A stretch of 64,000 nt of DNA from assembly GCA_947482115.1 (NCBI GenBank), contig CANKII010000001.1, forward strand, positions 372,001 to 436,000, given 5' to 3'. This document shows, piece after piece, positions 51,974 through 60,531 of the stretch. The DNA comes from Fibrobacterota bacterium. GTDB lineage: Bacteria > Fibrobacterota > Fibrobacteria > UBA11236. The notes under the pieces are model-generated. The model worked only from the letters and a program-made list of their open reading frames with translations. It was not told the origin of the DNA and made no database searches. Position numbers and translations under genes: made by a program. Positions within the stretch are counted from its first letter, which is position 1. The number at the start of each line of letters is the position of its first letter.

Positions 51974-53448
51974 GGATGAATGGAAATATACTCCGCACGG
52001 AGTGGAATGATTTCTGAACGGTTTTTGCCGTTTCTCACTATCGATTGATCGGCAGTCCTGCCGCGAAGATCCGTTATTTTGAATCCATCCTTCTGCCATC
52101 CCAAAACTCCGGCTCGTTTATTGTGAGCACGCAGAGCTATTCCCGTGCTCGCTCCATATTCAAACGCGCCCAGATCCGGCAAGCCACCAACATAGGGGAG
52201 CCCCACGTTCACGCCCTTGTCGATCATCGCACCCCCCACTTTCAATTTCATGAAGGCGATGTTTGGAAGAGAGCCATCAGCCTGACGCGGACCGCTCACA
52301 CCCGTCGAATCCGTGCTTTCAAAATCTGCTGCAGTAGGAGCGACTACAAGATTCCAGGAATTATTCACTGCATCCACGCCTGTGCCGGTAGTCGCATTCG
52401 ACAATGCCGTTCCCATAAAGGCGATATTGTTTCTCAAGATTCCCAAACTCGCATCACCGCTCTTGTAGCCCAGCAGATTAAAATTGGCCGCCGCGTTGTT
52501 ATAAGAGGTGTTGTTGTAGAAAAAGTTGGAGGCAAGGTGATGATTCTCGTAAAACCCCGCCGCCCGGTTGCGGAATGCCAGACAGAAGCGAACCGTATGC
52601 TGCGGAACCTTGGCGGGAACATTCGAGGGAGGTAACCCATAGCCGCCCACCTTGAATCCATTGCCATTGCCGGATGCGGTGGTGGTTCCAGCCTTATATC
52701 CGTTCAGCCACGACCAACTGTTCTCCACAGTTACTGCCGTTGCCGCCTGAATGAAATCCCACCCGTCGTCCGCATTCCACCATGCGCGGCATCCACGAAA
52801 TACGGTGCCCGAGTCCGCGATGTTGGTGCTGTGGAATCCAAAACCATCTGCATTCTGTCCGGCATCGAGAGAACCGCTGGTATAGGAGTAAGCATCCCAG
52901 TTGTCATGGGAATCGCAGTTCAAGATCAGGTTCTTCCCGCCGTTGATAATGAAAAGCCCCGGTCCCATATTGTGGTGCAGGTTCAAAAGCTCAAGGATGT
53001 TGTTGCTGCCGCCATCGACATAAATGCACCAGTCTTCATGCGCTTTGAGTGAAGCAGTCTGCGGCACGCCTTTCATTTCAAAACCCTTGAGGTGAATCCA
53101 GCTAGCTGTCAGATTCACACCCTTGATCCGCTGCGCAGCGGTCATACCATAAAAATCGAAAACAGGAAGTTCTCCGGGATAGGCCCAGTAGCGAATGGGA
53201 TTTCCTGGCGTTCCGCTTTTGTTCAACGCAATTCCGATTTGAGCCGTGGTGCTGACAAACGCATAGACGCCACCCCGAAAATAAACCGTGTCCCCGGGAT
53301 TCGCCACCGTTTGTCCTTGAGTAATGGTTTTGAACGGTGCAGCCAAAGTGCCCACAGCGGCATCATTGCCCGTAGGACTGACGTAGTACACCTTCGCCTG
53401 AACAGCGAGCAAAAGGCTCAAGGTGAGCAAAGAAATTTTGGAAATCAT
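51970..53448 (-). CDS. PL9-like right-handed beta-helix pectate lyase
   Basis: 492 aa with signal peptide MISKISLLTLSLLLAVQA. It begins VYYVSPTGNDAAVGTLAAPFKTI and shows PL9-type motifs: GFEMKGVPQTA, LHHNMGPGLFI, GQNADGFGFHSTN, and CRAWWNADDGWDFIQA, whose Asp residues would bind calcium in the lyase family. The last 40 residues (FKITDLRGRTADQSIV...ISIHP) lie outside the helix and carry a D-L-R-G-R motif like other secreted proteins here. Substrate is likely pectin or a related uronan; activity is not proved. 4-bp overlaps at both ends. Confidence 0.88.
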   Translation of the reverse strand: MISKISLLTLSLLLAVQAKVYYVSPTGNDAAVGTLAAPFKTITQGQTVANPGDTVYFRGGVYAFVSTTAQIGIALNKSGTPGNPIRYWAYPGELPVFDFYGMTAAQRIKGVNLTASWIHLKGFEMKGVPQTASLKAHEDWCIYVDGGSNNILELLNLHHNMGPGLFIINGGKNLILNCDSHDNWDAYSYTSGSLDAGQNADGFGFHSTNIADSGTVFRGCRAWWNADDGWDFIQAATAVTVENSWSWLNGYKAGTTTASGNGNGFKVGGYGLPPSNVPAKVPQHTVRFCLAFRNRAAGFYENHHLASNFFYNNTSYNNAAANFNLLGYKSGDASLGILRNNIAFMGTALSNATTGTGVDAVNNSWNLVVAPTAADFESTDSTGVSGPRQADGSLPNIAFMKLKVGGAMIDKGVNVGLPYVGGLPDLGAFEYGASTGIALRAHNKRAGVLGWQKDGFKITDLRGRTADQSIVRNGKNRSEIIPLRAEYISIHP

Positions 53449-55043
53449 TTTATTTTCCCTTCCATTTTCCTGCCGAGAAGATTGCGAAGTTCAAATCCAA
53501 CCATTCCATTTTTAAGTCCCCGCAAATGAGCGGATGAAAAGGGGAGGATCACGCTGGCCGTACCGTACTGAATGGCTCCCACATAAGGCGCCGTGGTGGA
53601 AGGCACAATGTTCCCCATGAAATCCCTGCCGCCATTATTGGCGATCACCACTCCGGTAGCAAAGGCCGGGGCTGCGGCTGAAAATTTGTAGGCCGCTCCG
53701 GTGGCAGCCATACCGTTAATATCGCTCCCAGCATTACTCAAGGGAGGTTTGGCGGTAATGGCTCTGGAGTCCGCCGGGGGCATGGTGTGATTGCCGTAGA
53801 ATACGTTGTTCTGAAAAAAATTGTGCTTGCTGAGATTCCATACGTAATGCGTGGTTCCATCCACGTAAAAGATGTTGTTGTAAAAATACGTGCTGTCGGC
53901 ATTTCCACCGCTCCATTCATTATCGGTGATAATGGGAACGTTCTGATTCGCCGCGAGATAAATGGTGTTGTTGTAAATCCAGGTATTGGTGGCTTTGCCC
54001 CCGATCTGGAAAATGCGCGAGGCATCGATACCGTCATGCACACTGATGTTGTAGCGGAAAACCGTGTTGGTGGAATAGGAATTTCCCGGGGCGCAAATCA
54101 ACAGAAAGCCACCCTCGTTGTCGTGGCTGTAATTGTACTGGAACAGGGAGCCGCGGCACTGATAATCGGCATCATAGGACATGCCGTCCATGGTACCCTT
54201 CATGCCGGAAACTTCATTGAACTGAATGACAGTACTGTCGGAAGCAAAGGGCCAAATTCCGGCAGCGTTGTCCTGCGCCCGCATCCTTCCTCCGTGAATC
54301 ACGTTGTATTCCAAAAGAGCACCGTTGGAACCCCAGGTTTTAATCCCATCGCCGCCGATGTCTTCCAGCAAATTGTTGCGGATGATGACTCGGGTGCTGC
54401 GGACACTGCCGCTGGTGTATTGACAAATGCCATTGCGGTCCGTGCGCACCAGATGGCAGTTCTCAATGATCAAATCATCGAAACGGGAAGTCCCGCTGCT
54501 TTCAAAAAGAATGCCTTGTCCTTCATTGGTATTGGATTTTACGATGTTGCCGTTCACATCGTGTACATAAAGGTTGCGAAGACGAATACCGCTGATAATT
54601 GCACTACCGGTGGAGGTAAGATGCACTCCCGTGCGGCGTGTGGTGGCCCGGGTCGCTCCGGTGTTGGTCAACTCCAAGCCATTCACAATCCAATAGGAAA
54701 CATTCTGCAACAGCAGTGCATCCGGACTGAGTCCCTGCGCTTGAATCAAAGGCGCGTTGCCAGTTCCATAAACGCCCACATAGATGGGACTAGTCGCTGT
54801 TCCGGAACCTTTGGGAATCAGGGAACCCGTATATTGCGTTCCGTTCTTGAACAGGATCGAATCGGCGGCCTGAAAGGTGAAGGCATTCACCGGCGTGAGG
54901 GATTTCCAGGCCAGGGCGTTGCTTAATCCGGTGGCGGCGTCATTTCCCGCAACGGCATCCACGTAAAAGGTTCGGGCCGGGGTAAGTGTGAAAAAGAAAC
55001 CGAGGATGGCGAAGCACAAGCTGCGCGAAGGGGATAATTTCAT
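53445..55043 (-). CDS. Secreted right-handed beta-helix protein
   Basis: 532 aa with signal peptide MKLSPSRSLCFAILGFFFTL. It starts FYVDAVAGNDAATGLSNALA and continues as parallel beta-helix coils with Asn-rich turns (LLLQNVSYWIVNGLELTNTG, RVIIRNNLLEDIGGDGIKTW, SLFQYNYSHDNEGGFLLICA). It resembles PL6/PL9-like or DUF1565 helices without a clear catalytic triad, so function is open: polysaccharide lyase, hydrolase or binding protein. The C-terminus GFELRNLLGRKMEGKIK has the N-L-L-G-R tail motif. First gene of the operon; divergent from rimI across 60 bases. Confidence 0.83.
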   Translation of the reverse strand: MKLSPSRSLCFAILGFFFTLTPARTFYVDAVAGNDAATGLSNALAWKSLTPVNAFTFQAADSILFKNGTQYTGSLIPKGSGTATSPIYVGVYGTGNAPLIQAQGLSPDALLLQNVSYWIVNGLELTNTGATRATTRRTGVHLTSTGSAIISGIRLRNLYVHDVNGNIVKSNTNEGQGILFESSGTSRFDDLIIENCHLVRTDRNGICQYTSGSVRSTRVIIRNNLLEDIGGDGIKTWGSNGALLEYNVIHGGRMRAQDNAAGIWPFASDSTVIQFNEVSGMKGTMDGMSYDADYQCRGSLFQYNYSHDNEGGFLLICAPGNSYSTNTVFRYNISVHDGIDASRIFQIGGKATNTWIYNNTIYLAANQNVPIITDNEWSGGNADSTYFYNNIFYVDGTTHYVWNLSKHNFFQNNVFYGNHTMPPADSRAITAKPPLSNAGSDINGMAATGAAYKFSAAAPAFATGVVIANNGGRDFMGNIVPSTTAPYVGAIQYGTASVILPFSSAHLRGLKNGMVGFELRNLLGRKMEGKIK

Positions 55044-55103
55044 TGCCGTTCTGACCGTCCTGAAAAATGTTTCTTCAATTTAAGGCGGAAAGGCGTTATT
55101 CAC

Positions 55104-55577
55104 ATGGCAAAACACATTCTGAGGGAGCTTCTGGAATCCGATATCCCTGCTGTCGCGGAATTGGAGCGTTTATGCAATCCCATGCCGTGGAATGCCATCG
55201 ACTTGACCCGGTTTGCCTCCCATTCCGGTGATTCCCATGATTCCGGTTCCCAACCGGTCGGCAGGGTGGCGGTGCTTGCGGACACTCACGAGGTCATCGG
55301 GTATGTCTGCGCCAATCTGGTTGGAAGCGAAGCCGAAATACTGGTGCTGGGAGTTGCGCCCGAACATCGCAGACAAGGTGTGGGTGAATCTTTGCTTATT
55401 GATTTGCGCACCGTCCTTGAACCTCTGGGATGCTACGTCCTCTTCCTGGAAGTCCGCGAAAGCAACACACCTGCAATCGCTTTATATTCCAATGTGGGGT
55501 TTGAGGAGATTGGTCTTCGCAAAGGCTATTACGCAGATACCGGTGAGGGCGCAAAAATGATGAAATGGAATGGGTGA
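55104..55577 (+). CDS. rimI: Ribosomal-protein-alanine N-acetyltransferase
   Basis: GNAT-fold enzyme that acetylates the N-terminus of ribosomal protein S18. 157 aa. The acetyl-CoA loop is LVLGVAPEHRRQGVGESLL (Q/R-x-x-G-x-G/A motif), followed by LEVRESNTPAIALYSNVGFEE and GLRKGYYADTGEGAKMM, all typical of RimI. Immediately followed (18 bases) by a cyclophilin gene in the same direction. Confidence 0.93.
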   Translation: MAKHILRELLESDIPAVAELERLCNPMPWNAIDLTRFASHSGDSHDSGSQPVGRVAVLADTHEVIGYVCANLVGSEAEILVLGVAPEHRRQGVGESLLIDLRTVLEPLGCYVLFLEVRESNTPAIALYSNVGFEEIGLRKGYYADTGEGAKMMKWNG

Positions 55578-55595
55578 CTTTGTTACATTTTCCCC

Positions 55596-56084
55596 ATGCC
55601 AAAAGCCATCATTTCGACCCGCCACGGTGACCTCGTCATGGAACTTCTCCCCGAAGTCGCCCCCAATCACGTTCAAAATTTTATGGCCCTCGCCAAAGCC
55701 GGATTCTACGATGAAACCCTGTTTCATCGCGTCATTCCCGGCTTCATGATTCAGGGCGGAGATCCCAACAGCAAGGAAAGCGATCGCCGCATGCACGGCA
55801 CGGGCGGTTCTGGTAAAAACGTGAAAGCAGAGTTCTCCAAAACCGCGCATACTCGCGGAACAGTCTCCATGGCGCGTGCGGCCAATCCGGACTCTGCATC
55901 CTCGCAATTCTTCATTGTCGTGGACGATGCGCCCCATCTGAACGGCCAGTACAGTGCCTTCGGAAAAATCGTGGAAGGCATGGACGTGGCGGACTTGATC
56001 GTGGCCGAAGCCGTGGATCACCGCGACAATCCCGTAAACGCGGTGGCCATGCGCGTTCGCATCGTCGAAGACACCGCAGCCTGA
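55596..56084 (+). CDS. Cyclophilin-type peptidyl-prolyl isomerase
   Basis: 162 aa, no signal peptide, so cytosolic. Active-site motifs: FHRVIPGFMIQGGDP (catalytic Arg), GTVSMARAANPDSASSQFFI and HLNGQYSAFGKIVEGMDV. It accelerates proline isomerisation during folding. It sits between rimI and the DUF218 gene with small gaps, probably one transcript. Confidence 0.95.
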   Translation: MPKAIISTRHGDLVMELLPEVAPNHVQNFMALAKAGFYDETLFHRVIPGFMIQGGDPNSKESDRRMHGTGGSGKNVKAEFSKTAHTRGTVSMARAANPDSASSQFFIVVDDAPHLNGQYSAFGKIVEGMDVADLIVAEAVDHRDNPVNAVAMRVRIVEDTAA

Positions 56085-56113
56085 TTCCATTGCAAGCTTC
56101 GACACGGAATCCC

Positions 56114-56878
56114 ATGGGAGCGCGTTCCCGGCCCCTGTGGAGCCGGGCGGCTGCATGGATTTATTTCCTTGTCCTTCTTCTTCTGCTCCTCATCGCCATC
56201 TTCCTCTGGAAGTCCGGGGAAATTCTGGTGCGCTCCGATCCTCCACAGCATACCCGCTGGGCGGCCATGCTGGCCGGCGAGGGAAAGGACATGGATCGTT
56301 CCGAGGCCGCATTGGCCTTGTTCCGCGATGGGCGCTTCGACAGTCTGATTTTATCCGGGCCCAGAACGTTCAAAACCCATCACGAGTCCGAATTTTCATC
56401 GGAATTTTTAATCTCGAAGGGATTTCCACAGGATCGGCTTTTTCAACTGCCGCATGAAGCCGTTTCCACAAGCACCGAAGCGATCATCCTGATACAGCAG
56501 GCGAGACTGCTGGGCATCGACACCCTGTTAATCCTCACTTCCAATTATCACTCTGCGCGCGCACGTCGGATTTTCAGAAGATTCGCACATGGAAATCCGG
56601 TGATTCGAATCGCAGCCTCGGAATCCTATTTCGATCCCAAAGCATGGTGGAATTACCGGGAAACGCGAGTACTGTGGACGATGGAATGGCTGAAGACTTT
56701 GAATACCGCTTGGGAACTGCGCAAGGAACATCCCAAAATGGAAACCGGCGGAACGATTTTGTTGGAACCCAATCCGCGTGCGATTCGCGCTCCAGTTTCA
56801 GTTCCCTTTTCCACGGATTCCATTCCCGCCGCAGCGGTTCAGGACTCGCTGAAAATGGGTCCTTACTTCGCCAGGTGA
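56114..56878 (+). CDS. DUF218/YdcF-like membrane-anchored protein
   Basis: 254 aa from ATG 56114; a TTG at 56090 would add eight residues. One N-terminal span (AAAWIYFLVLLLLLLIAIFLW) anchors it with the rest outside the cytoplasm. The DUF218 core shows DSLILSGPRTF, the STSTEAIILIQQARLLGIDT block and LLILTSNYHSARARRIFRRF, matching YdcF/SanA/ElyC proteins, which affect envelope polysaccharide and peptidoglycan. The usual E-x-x-A-x-x-T motif is here EAVSTSTEA. It runs 16 bp into the convergent GH2-like gene. Confidence 0.85.
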   Translation: MGARSRPLWSRAAAWIYFLVLLLLLLIAIFLWKSGEILVRSDPPQHTRWAAMLAGEGKDMDRSEAALALFRDGRFDSLILSGPRTFKTHHESEFSSEFLISKGFPQDRLFQLPHEAVSTSTEAIILIQQARLLGIDTLLILTSNYHSARARRIFRRFAHGNPVIRIAASESYFDPKAWWNYRETRVLWTMEWLKTLNTAWELRKEHPKMETGGTILLEPNPRAIRAPVSVPFSTDSIPAAAVQDSLKMGPYFAR

Positions 56879-59613
56879 ATCAGGTTCGCGAACATCGCGT
56901 CGGCTAGAGCGTTCTTCCCCAAACGTCCGAAAATATCGAACTGGCAGAAGACGATTTTGCCCTTGCCCAGCGGAGCCACGGCAAGATCAGCGCCCCAACG
57001 AATCTTGGATTTTGCACCCGGAGCCGTGAGGAAATTGATGCTGCCCGCGTGAACCTCGGCCTGAACCGGAAGATGATCCAGACTCCAAGACGGCTGCACG
57101 TCGGCGAAGATGGGATCCATCATGCCGGGAGCCGGAAGATCCTTGAAGGCCGGACTGGTTTTGAGATAGTGATAATTGCCCTGCGGGCCGCCCGTGGAAC
57201 GGAATGAGGCGATGTCTACGCCAAGCATCTTGAGGGCGTTGACTTTGCGCACATCCTCTTCGGTGAGCGCACCCAGAATCACGGTAGAACCGTGTACGGC
57301 GCGATCGAAAGCCTTACGCAAGGCTTCCTCGGAAACGTCCGTCATGCCGGAGACGACGGTAATCGGAGCGTCCTCGACAGTGGAGTAGGAAACGGCGTCG
57401 GGGAAGTTGCCCAACAGCGTCACTTTTTTAAGGACGGAATCCAGTTTGACTTCCGGCGGCACGAAGAAGGTTTCCTCAGTCTTGCACACTTCCTTGCCCG
57501 CACGGGTCAGGACGAGATCAAATGTGAAACGGCCTTTTTCAAAACCCACGGGAAACTTGAAACGTCCCGCAGGATTGATGCCGGCCTTGGCTTTTCCGTT
57601 CGACGATTCCTGATGCAAGGTGCGACCGTTGGGACCCTTGACGCGAAACTGGATGGTGTAATCGCCCAGATGGGCTTCATTGAACAAATGCACCTTGATG
57701 GCGGCAGAGCTGCTCACATAAGGCGTGCGATCCTCGGCCTCGGCGAACACGTGAACCGGACGGTTCACACGCTTCAGAGTTTCGAGCAATGCTGTTTTCG
57801 GTGCACGCTTCCAGTCGGAAAGCCCGGTGAAATGCAATCCCTGATCGCCCCAGTTTTCCATGAGGTAACCGGAGAACTGCGGATTGGTCAACAGGGCTTC
57901 GATTTGGCGCGACAGGGAAGCTCGGCCCAAGGCATCGGCATCCGCGAGGAACGCGGGGACATCTTTCCAGAAGGTCAATCCTTTGTCCTTCAATCCCTGC
58001 GTCAACTCCTGCAACAGTTTTTGCAGATCCTTGCAATCCTGTGTGGAAGAAAACTTCTTCGTGCCATCCAGCAATGCGGCCAGATCTCCGAAGGCGGGAA
58101 CTCCAAATCCATCGGCCAGAATCTTTCCGGCGATTTCATCCTTGAGGTAGTTATAGCGTTCCCAGTACGACTTGTTGCCGTGAATGCCATCGGTGATGAC
58201 CTTGCCTTCTTTGGAAGAGCAATAGTTGGAAATCATTGCATAGCTGCGCTGTGCCATGGGATATCCGAGGCGAATCTTGTGGCCTTCAAAAGGCGAAATC
58301 TGTGCAGGCATCGGTTCATAAACCTTGCCGAGATCGATTTTACCGCCGCCTTGTGCATCGAGATACACCGAACCGAGATTGGAGAACACGGGACGTGTGG
58401 GATCGAGATCGGCGGTGAAGCGCAAGAGCTTGTTGCCGTTCTCCAAAACCATGGACCCGTTTTCGCCGCCGACAACCCAGCCGAAGACGCAGGGATGATG
58501 TCCGTCGCGTTCCACCAAAGCCTGAAGTTGGGCCTTGATCCAGTCCACGCCTTCCTTGCTCGCCTTTTGGTTGTAGCAAGTGGTTTCCTGAAGCACGAGA
58601 AGTCCGAGTTCGTCGCACAGGTTCAACACGGCCGGCGGCAGGGGATTGCCCGTGGCGCGAATGAGATTGAAACCCGTGTCCTTGATGGTTTGCAATTCCT
58701 TGCGGAAGTCCACCGGAAAGGCGGGCATGGCATGATGGAACGGGAAATACCACGGATAGGCCACGCCGCGCACCTTGAAACTGGCATGATTTATCTTGAA
58801 ATTCCCCTTTTCCAGTTCAACACCGCGCATGCCGAATCGCACCTTGAAGGAAGCTGTTCCCGGCACATGCACCTTGAGTGTGTACAAGGTGGGGGAGGCT
58901 GGACTCCAAACCTTGCCGTTGTCGAGTTGGAGGTTCAACGCGTAAGCGCCGTTCTCCTTGTCGAGACGGACGTTCTTGACCAAAGTCCCGGTTTCACCTT
59001 CTGGATTGGTGATGTCAAACGTGATCTCGGACTGGAAACTTTTGCTGTTGAGAAAACGCATCTCGATCGTGATGCGATCGGCCTCGAAGTCGGGCAACAC
59101 ATTGATCGAACGGATGACAGCCTTGTTTCCCTGGCTGAGATCCACGGGACCCAACAAACCGGCATAAGCGCCTTTTTGAAACGGCGCTCCCAAGGGAAGC
59201 TCGGAAGCGGGTGTGTCCTGAATTTTTCCGAGGCGGTCCAAACCCTGAACTCGGATGACGAGCAAATTGGTTTCATTCGGCTTGACGGCCTTGCTGGCGT
59301 CCAAGTCAAAGCTGACGTGGCCGAAGTAACGGGTACCCAGTTCCTCGCCGTTCAACCAGACTTTGCAATGGGGATGGGCGGAGTGAACCCTCAACAGGAA
59401 CCGTTTGGCAGGCTCCTTCTTATCTATGGTGAATTCCTTGTAGTAGTAGCCGATATAGGCATTTTCAGGGTTCGCCTCGTGCACAAAAAGGTGGGGAACC
59501 CGCACCTTACGGACGGCGGCAGGCTTGCGGCGATGCCATTGATTCTCTAAACCCGAGTCGGTCGGGTCGAAGCAAAACTCCCAATCCTCTTCAAATCGCA
59601 CGATTTCAGCCAT
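56863..59613 (-). CDS. Glycoside hydrolase family 2-like protein, possibly with altered active site
   Basis: 916 aa with no signal peptide, GAGGA before the ATG. N-terminal jellyroll (IGYYYKEFTIDKKEPAKRF...HCKVWLNGEELG), Ig-like domain, then a TIM barrel: FKVRGVAYPWYFPFHHAM, DTGFNLIRATGNPLPPAVLN and LCDELGLLVLQETTCY, the R-x-x-H-x-P/E segments of GH2. At the acid/base site it reads GWVVGGENGS (Glu near 384), where GH2 has W-S-x-x-N-E: the Asn is Gly. I cannot place the nucleophile Glu. About 200 further residues form extra domains. Cytosolic beta-glycosidase or a non-catalytic relative. Confidence 0.85.
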   Translation of the reverse strand: MAEIVRFEEDWEFCFDPTDSGLENQWHRRKPAAVRKVRVPHLFVHEANPENAYIGYYYKEFTIDKKEPAKRFLLRVHSAHPHCKVWLNGEELGTRYFGHVSFDLDASKAVKPNETNLLVIRVQGLDRLGKIQDTPASELPLGAPFQKGAYAGLLGPVDLSQGNKAVIRSINVLPDFEADRITIEMRFLNSKSFQSEITFDITNPEGETGTLVKNVRLDKENGAYALNLQLDNGKVWSPASPTLYTLKVHVPGTASFKVRFGMRGVELEKGNFKINHASFKVRGVAYPWYFPFHHAMPAFPVDFRKELQTIKDTGFNLIRATGNPLPPAVLNLCDELGLLVLQETTCYNQKASKEGVDWIKAQLQALVERDGHHPCVFGWVVGGENGSMVLENGNKLLRFTADLDPTRPVFSNLGSVYLDAQGGGKIDLGKVYEPMPAQISPFEGHKIRLGYPMAQRSYAMISNYCSSKEGKVITDGIHGNKSYWERYNYLKDEIAGKILADGFGVPAFGDLAALLDGTKKFSSTQDCKDLQKLLQELTQGLKDKGLTFWKDVPAFLADADALGRASLSRQIEALLTNPQFSGYLMENWGDQGLHFTGLSDWKRAPKTALLETLKRVNRPVHVFAEAEDRTPYVSSSAAIKVHLFNEAHLGDYTIQFRVKGPNGRTLHQESSNGKAKAGINPAGRFKFPVGFEKGRFTFDLVLTRAGKEVCKTEETFFVPPEVKLDSVLKKVTLLGNFPDAVSYSTVEDAPITVVSGMTDVSEEALRKAFDRAVHGSTVILGALTEEDVRKVNALKMLGVDIASFRSTGGPQGNYHYLKTSPAFKDLPAPGMMDPIFADVQPSWSLDHLPVQAEVHAGSINFLTAPGAKSKIRWGADLAVAPLGKGKIVFCQFDIFGRLGKNALADAMFANLIHLAK

Positions 59614-59700
59614 GAAAGTCCTCGTTCCGGGCTACCAAAAGGCGGATAGCTGCACACTTGTATACTGTTGTGGGGATAGCAATAATAGAAAAATCTTGAA

Positions 59701-60210
59701 CTAAGGTGTGATGAAAATATCAGCGGGTGCGTATAGCTTCCAGCGTGTGGCCAGTCGAAATCCCTTATCCGCACTCGCCAGAATATTCAAGGACAAGCGG
59801 GACCCTACTGCAAGCAGCAAAGAATCATTGGTGAGTAAACCCCATTGCTTCTGAAATTCCAATGCCGTGGAAAAATCTTCCTTCACAACCGGCTCAATCA
59901 GCAAACCACAGGAAAGTAGACGACGTACCGCATCGGCGTAGTCTCCTAATTTTTTGACTTCAGCGGGTTTTTCCAGCAGTGTGCGATGGCCTTGAGGATT
60001 ATCCATCCCCACCTTGACACGGGCTTCCAGCGACATCAGGGTGTGGCAGATTTCAGCAAGAATATGGGCGGGTAAGACACCGCGAAGTTCACCCAATGCG
60101 CAACGTTCCAATAACCGTCCACATTCGGCGGATTGACCAAGGTGGGCATAGATCAGGATGTTTGCATCCAACAGGACTGCAGATCCCGTTGCAATTGCGT
60201 CAAGACTCAT
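59701..60210 (-). CDS. PIN-domain (VapC-like) toxin
   Basis: 169 aa. The four acidic PIN residues are visible: Asp15 in LLDANILIYAH, Glu53 in HILAEICHTL, Asp129 in LTNDSLLLA and Asp148 in ASADKGF. Such proteins are Mg-dependent RNases that cut tRNA or rRNA. Its ATG overlaps the antitoxin stop by 4 bp (ATGA), the classic toxin-antitoxin coupling. Downstream, the 80 bases to the GH2-like gene contain nothing recognisable. Confidence 0.9.
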   Translation of the reverse strand: MSLDAIATGSAVLLDANILIYAHLGQSAECGRLLERCALGELRGVLPAHILAEICHTLMSLEARVKVGMDNPQGHRTLLEKPAEVKKLGDYADAVRRLLSCGLLIEPVVKEDFSTALEFQKQWGLLTNDSLLLAVGSRLSLNILASADKGFRLATRWKLYAPADIFITP

Positions 60211-60458
60211 TGGTCAAAGGGGTCTTCGGCCAGGATGTCCTCAACCACCTTGCGTGGAAGTTTCGGCCCAGCTCCAATAAATCCTTTCAATGCATTCAAG
60301 CGCAAGTCCCGGGAGTCGCTGTTCAATGCCGGGGACTGTCCTTTGAAAAGCACAGCCTCCTCAATGAGCTGATTTAACGGCTTTCCGGTGCTTCTGGACT
60401 GCCGTTTGAGAAACACCACAACCTTGGAATCCAGAGCGGTGCCGATTTTCTGTTTCAT
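60207..60458 (-). CDS. Ribbon-helix-helix antitoxin
   Basis: 83 aa from ATG 60458, six bases after GGGAGA. The N-terminus (MKQKIGTALDSKVVVFLKRQ, then STGKPLNQLIEEAVLF) is a ribbon-helix-helix DNA-binding domain; the rest (NALKGFIGAGPKLPRKVVED) would wrap around the PIN toxin. Upstream lies a 23-bp palindrome that is the likely operator, so the complex should repress its own operon. The frame extends further upstream, but that would read through the operator. Confidence 0.88.
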   Translation of the reverse strand: MKQKIGTALDSKVVVFLKRQSRSTGKPLNQLIEEAVLFKGQSPALNSDSRDLRLNALKGFIGAGPKLPRKVVEDILAEDPFDQ

Positions 60459-60468
60459 GGGAATCTCC

Positions 60469-60491
60469 CTGTCTAGATACAATCTAGACAG
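60469..60491. promoter_or_regulatory. Operator palindrome of the toxin-antitoxin operon
   Basis: CTGTCTAGAT and ATCTAGACAG are perfect 10-bp inverted repeats around a 3-base centre (ACA), ending 10 bases before the antitoxin ATG. A candidate -10 (TAGATT on the minus strand, 60486-60481) lies inside it and a -35-like TTGTCG (60509-60504) lies 17 bases upstream. Binding of the RHH antitoxin here would block RNA polymerase. Confidence 0.82.
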
Positions 60492-60494
60492 AAT

Positions 60495-60522
60495 CCGGTC
60501 CTTCGACAAGCTCAGGGACCGG
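60495..60522. repeat. Short palindromic repeat with TTCGACAAGCTCAGGG core
   Basis: CCGGTCC (60495-60501) and GGACCGG (60516-60522) are inverted copies around TTCGACAAGCTCAG. The 16-base core matches the repeat inside ddl (49586-49601). It lies between the LamG gene and the toxin-antitoxin operon, next to the operator, and can form a hairpin after the LamG gene's stop. Confidence 0.75.
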
Positions 60523-60531
60523 GAATCCTTT

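Noticed and set aside
57292-59550. Very long open frame (752 codons) on the plus strand opposite the GH2-like gene
   Set aside because: It is the antisense of a gene with clear GH2 domain motifs and a ribosome-binding site. The antisense protein has no recognisable motif, and similar mirror frames lie opposite acsA, glgP and the giant He_PIG gene.
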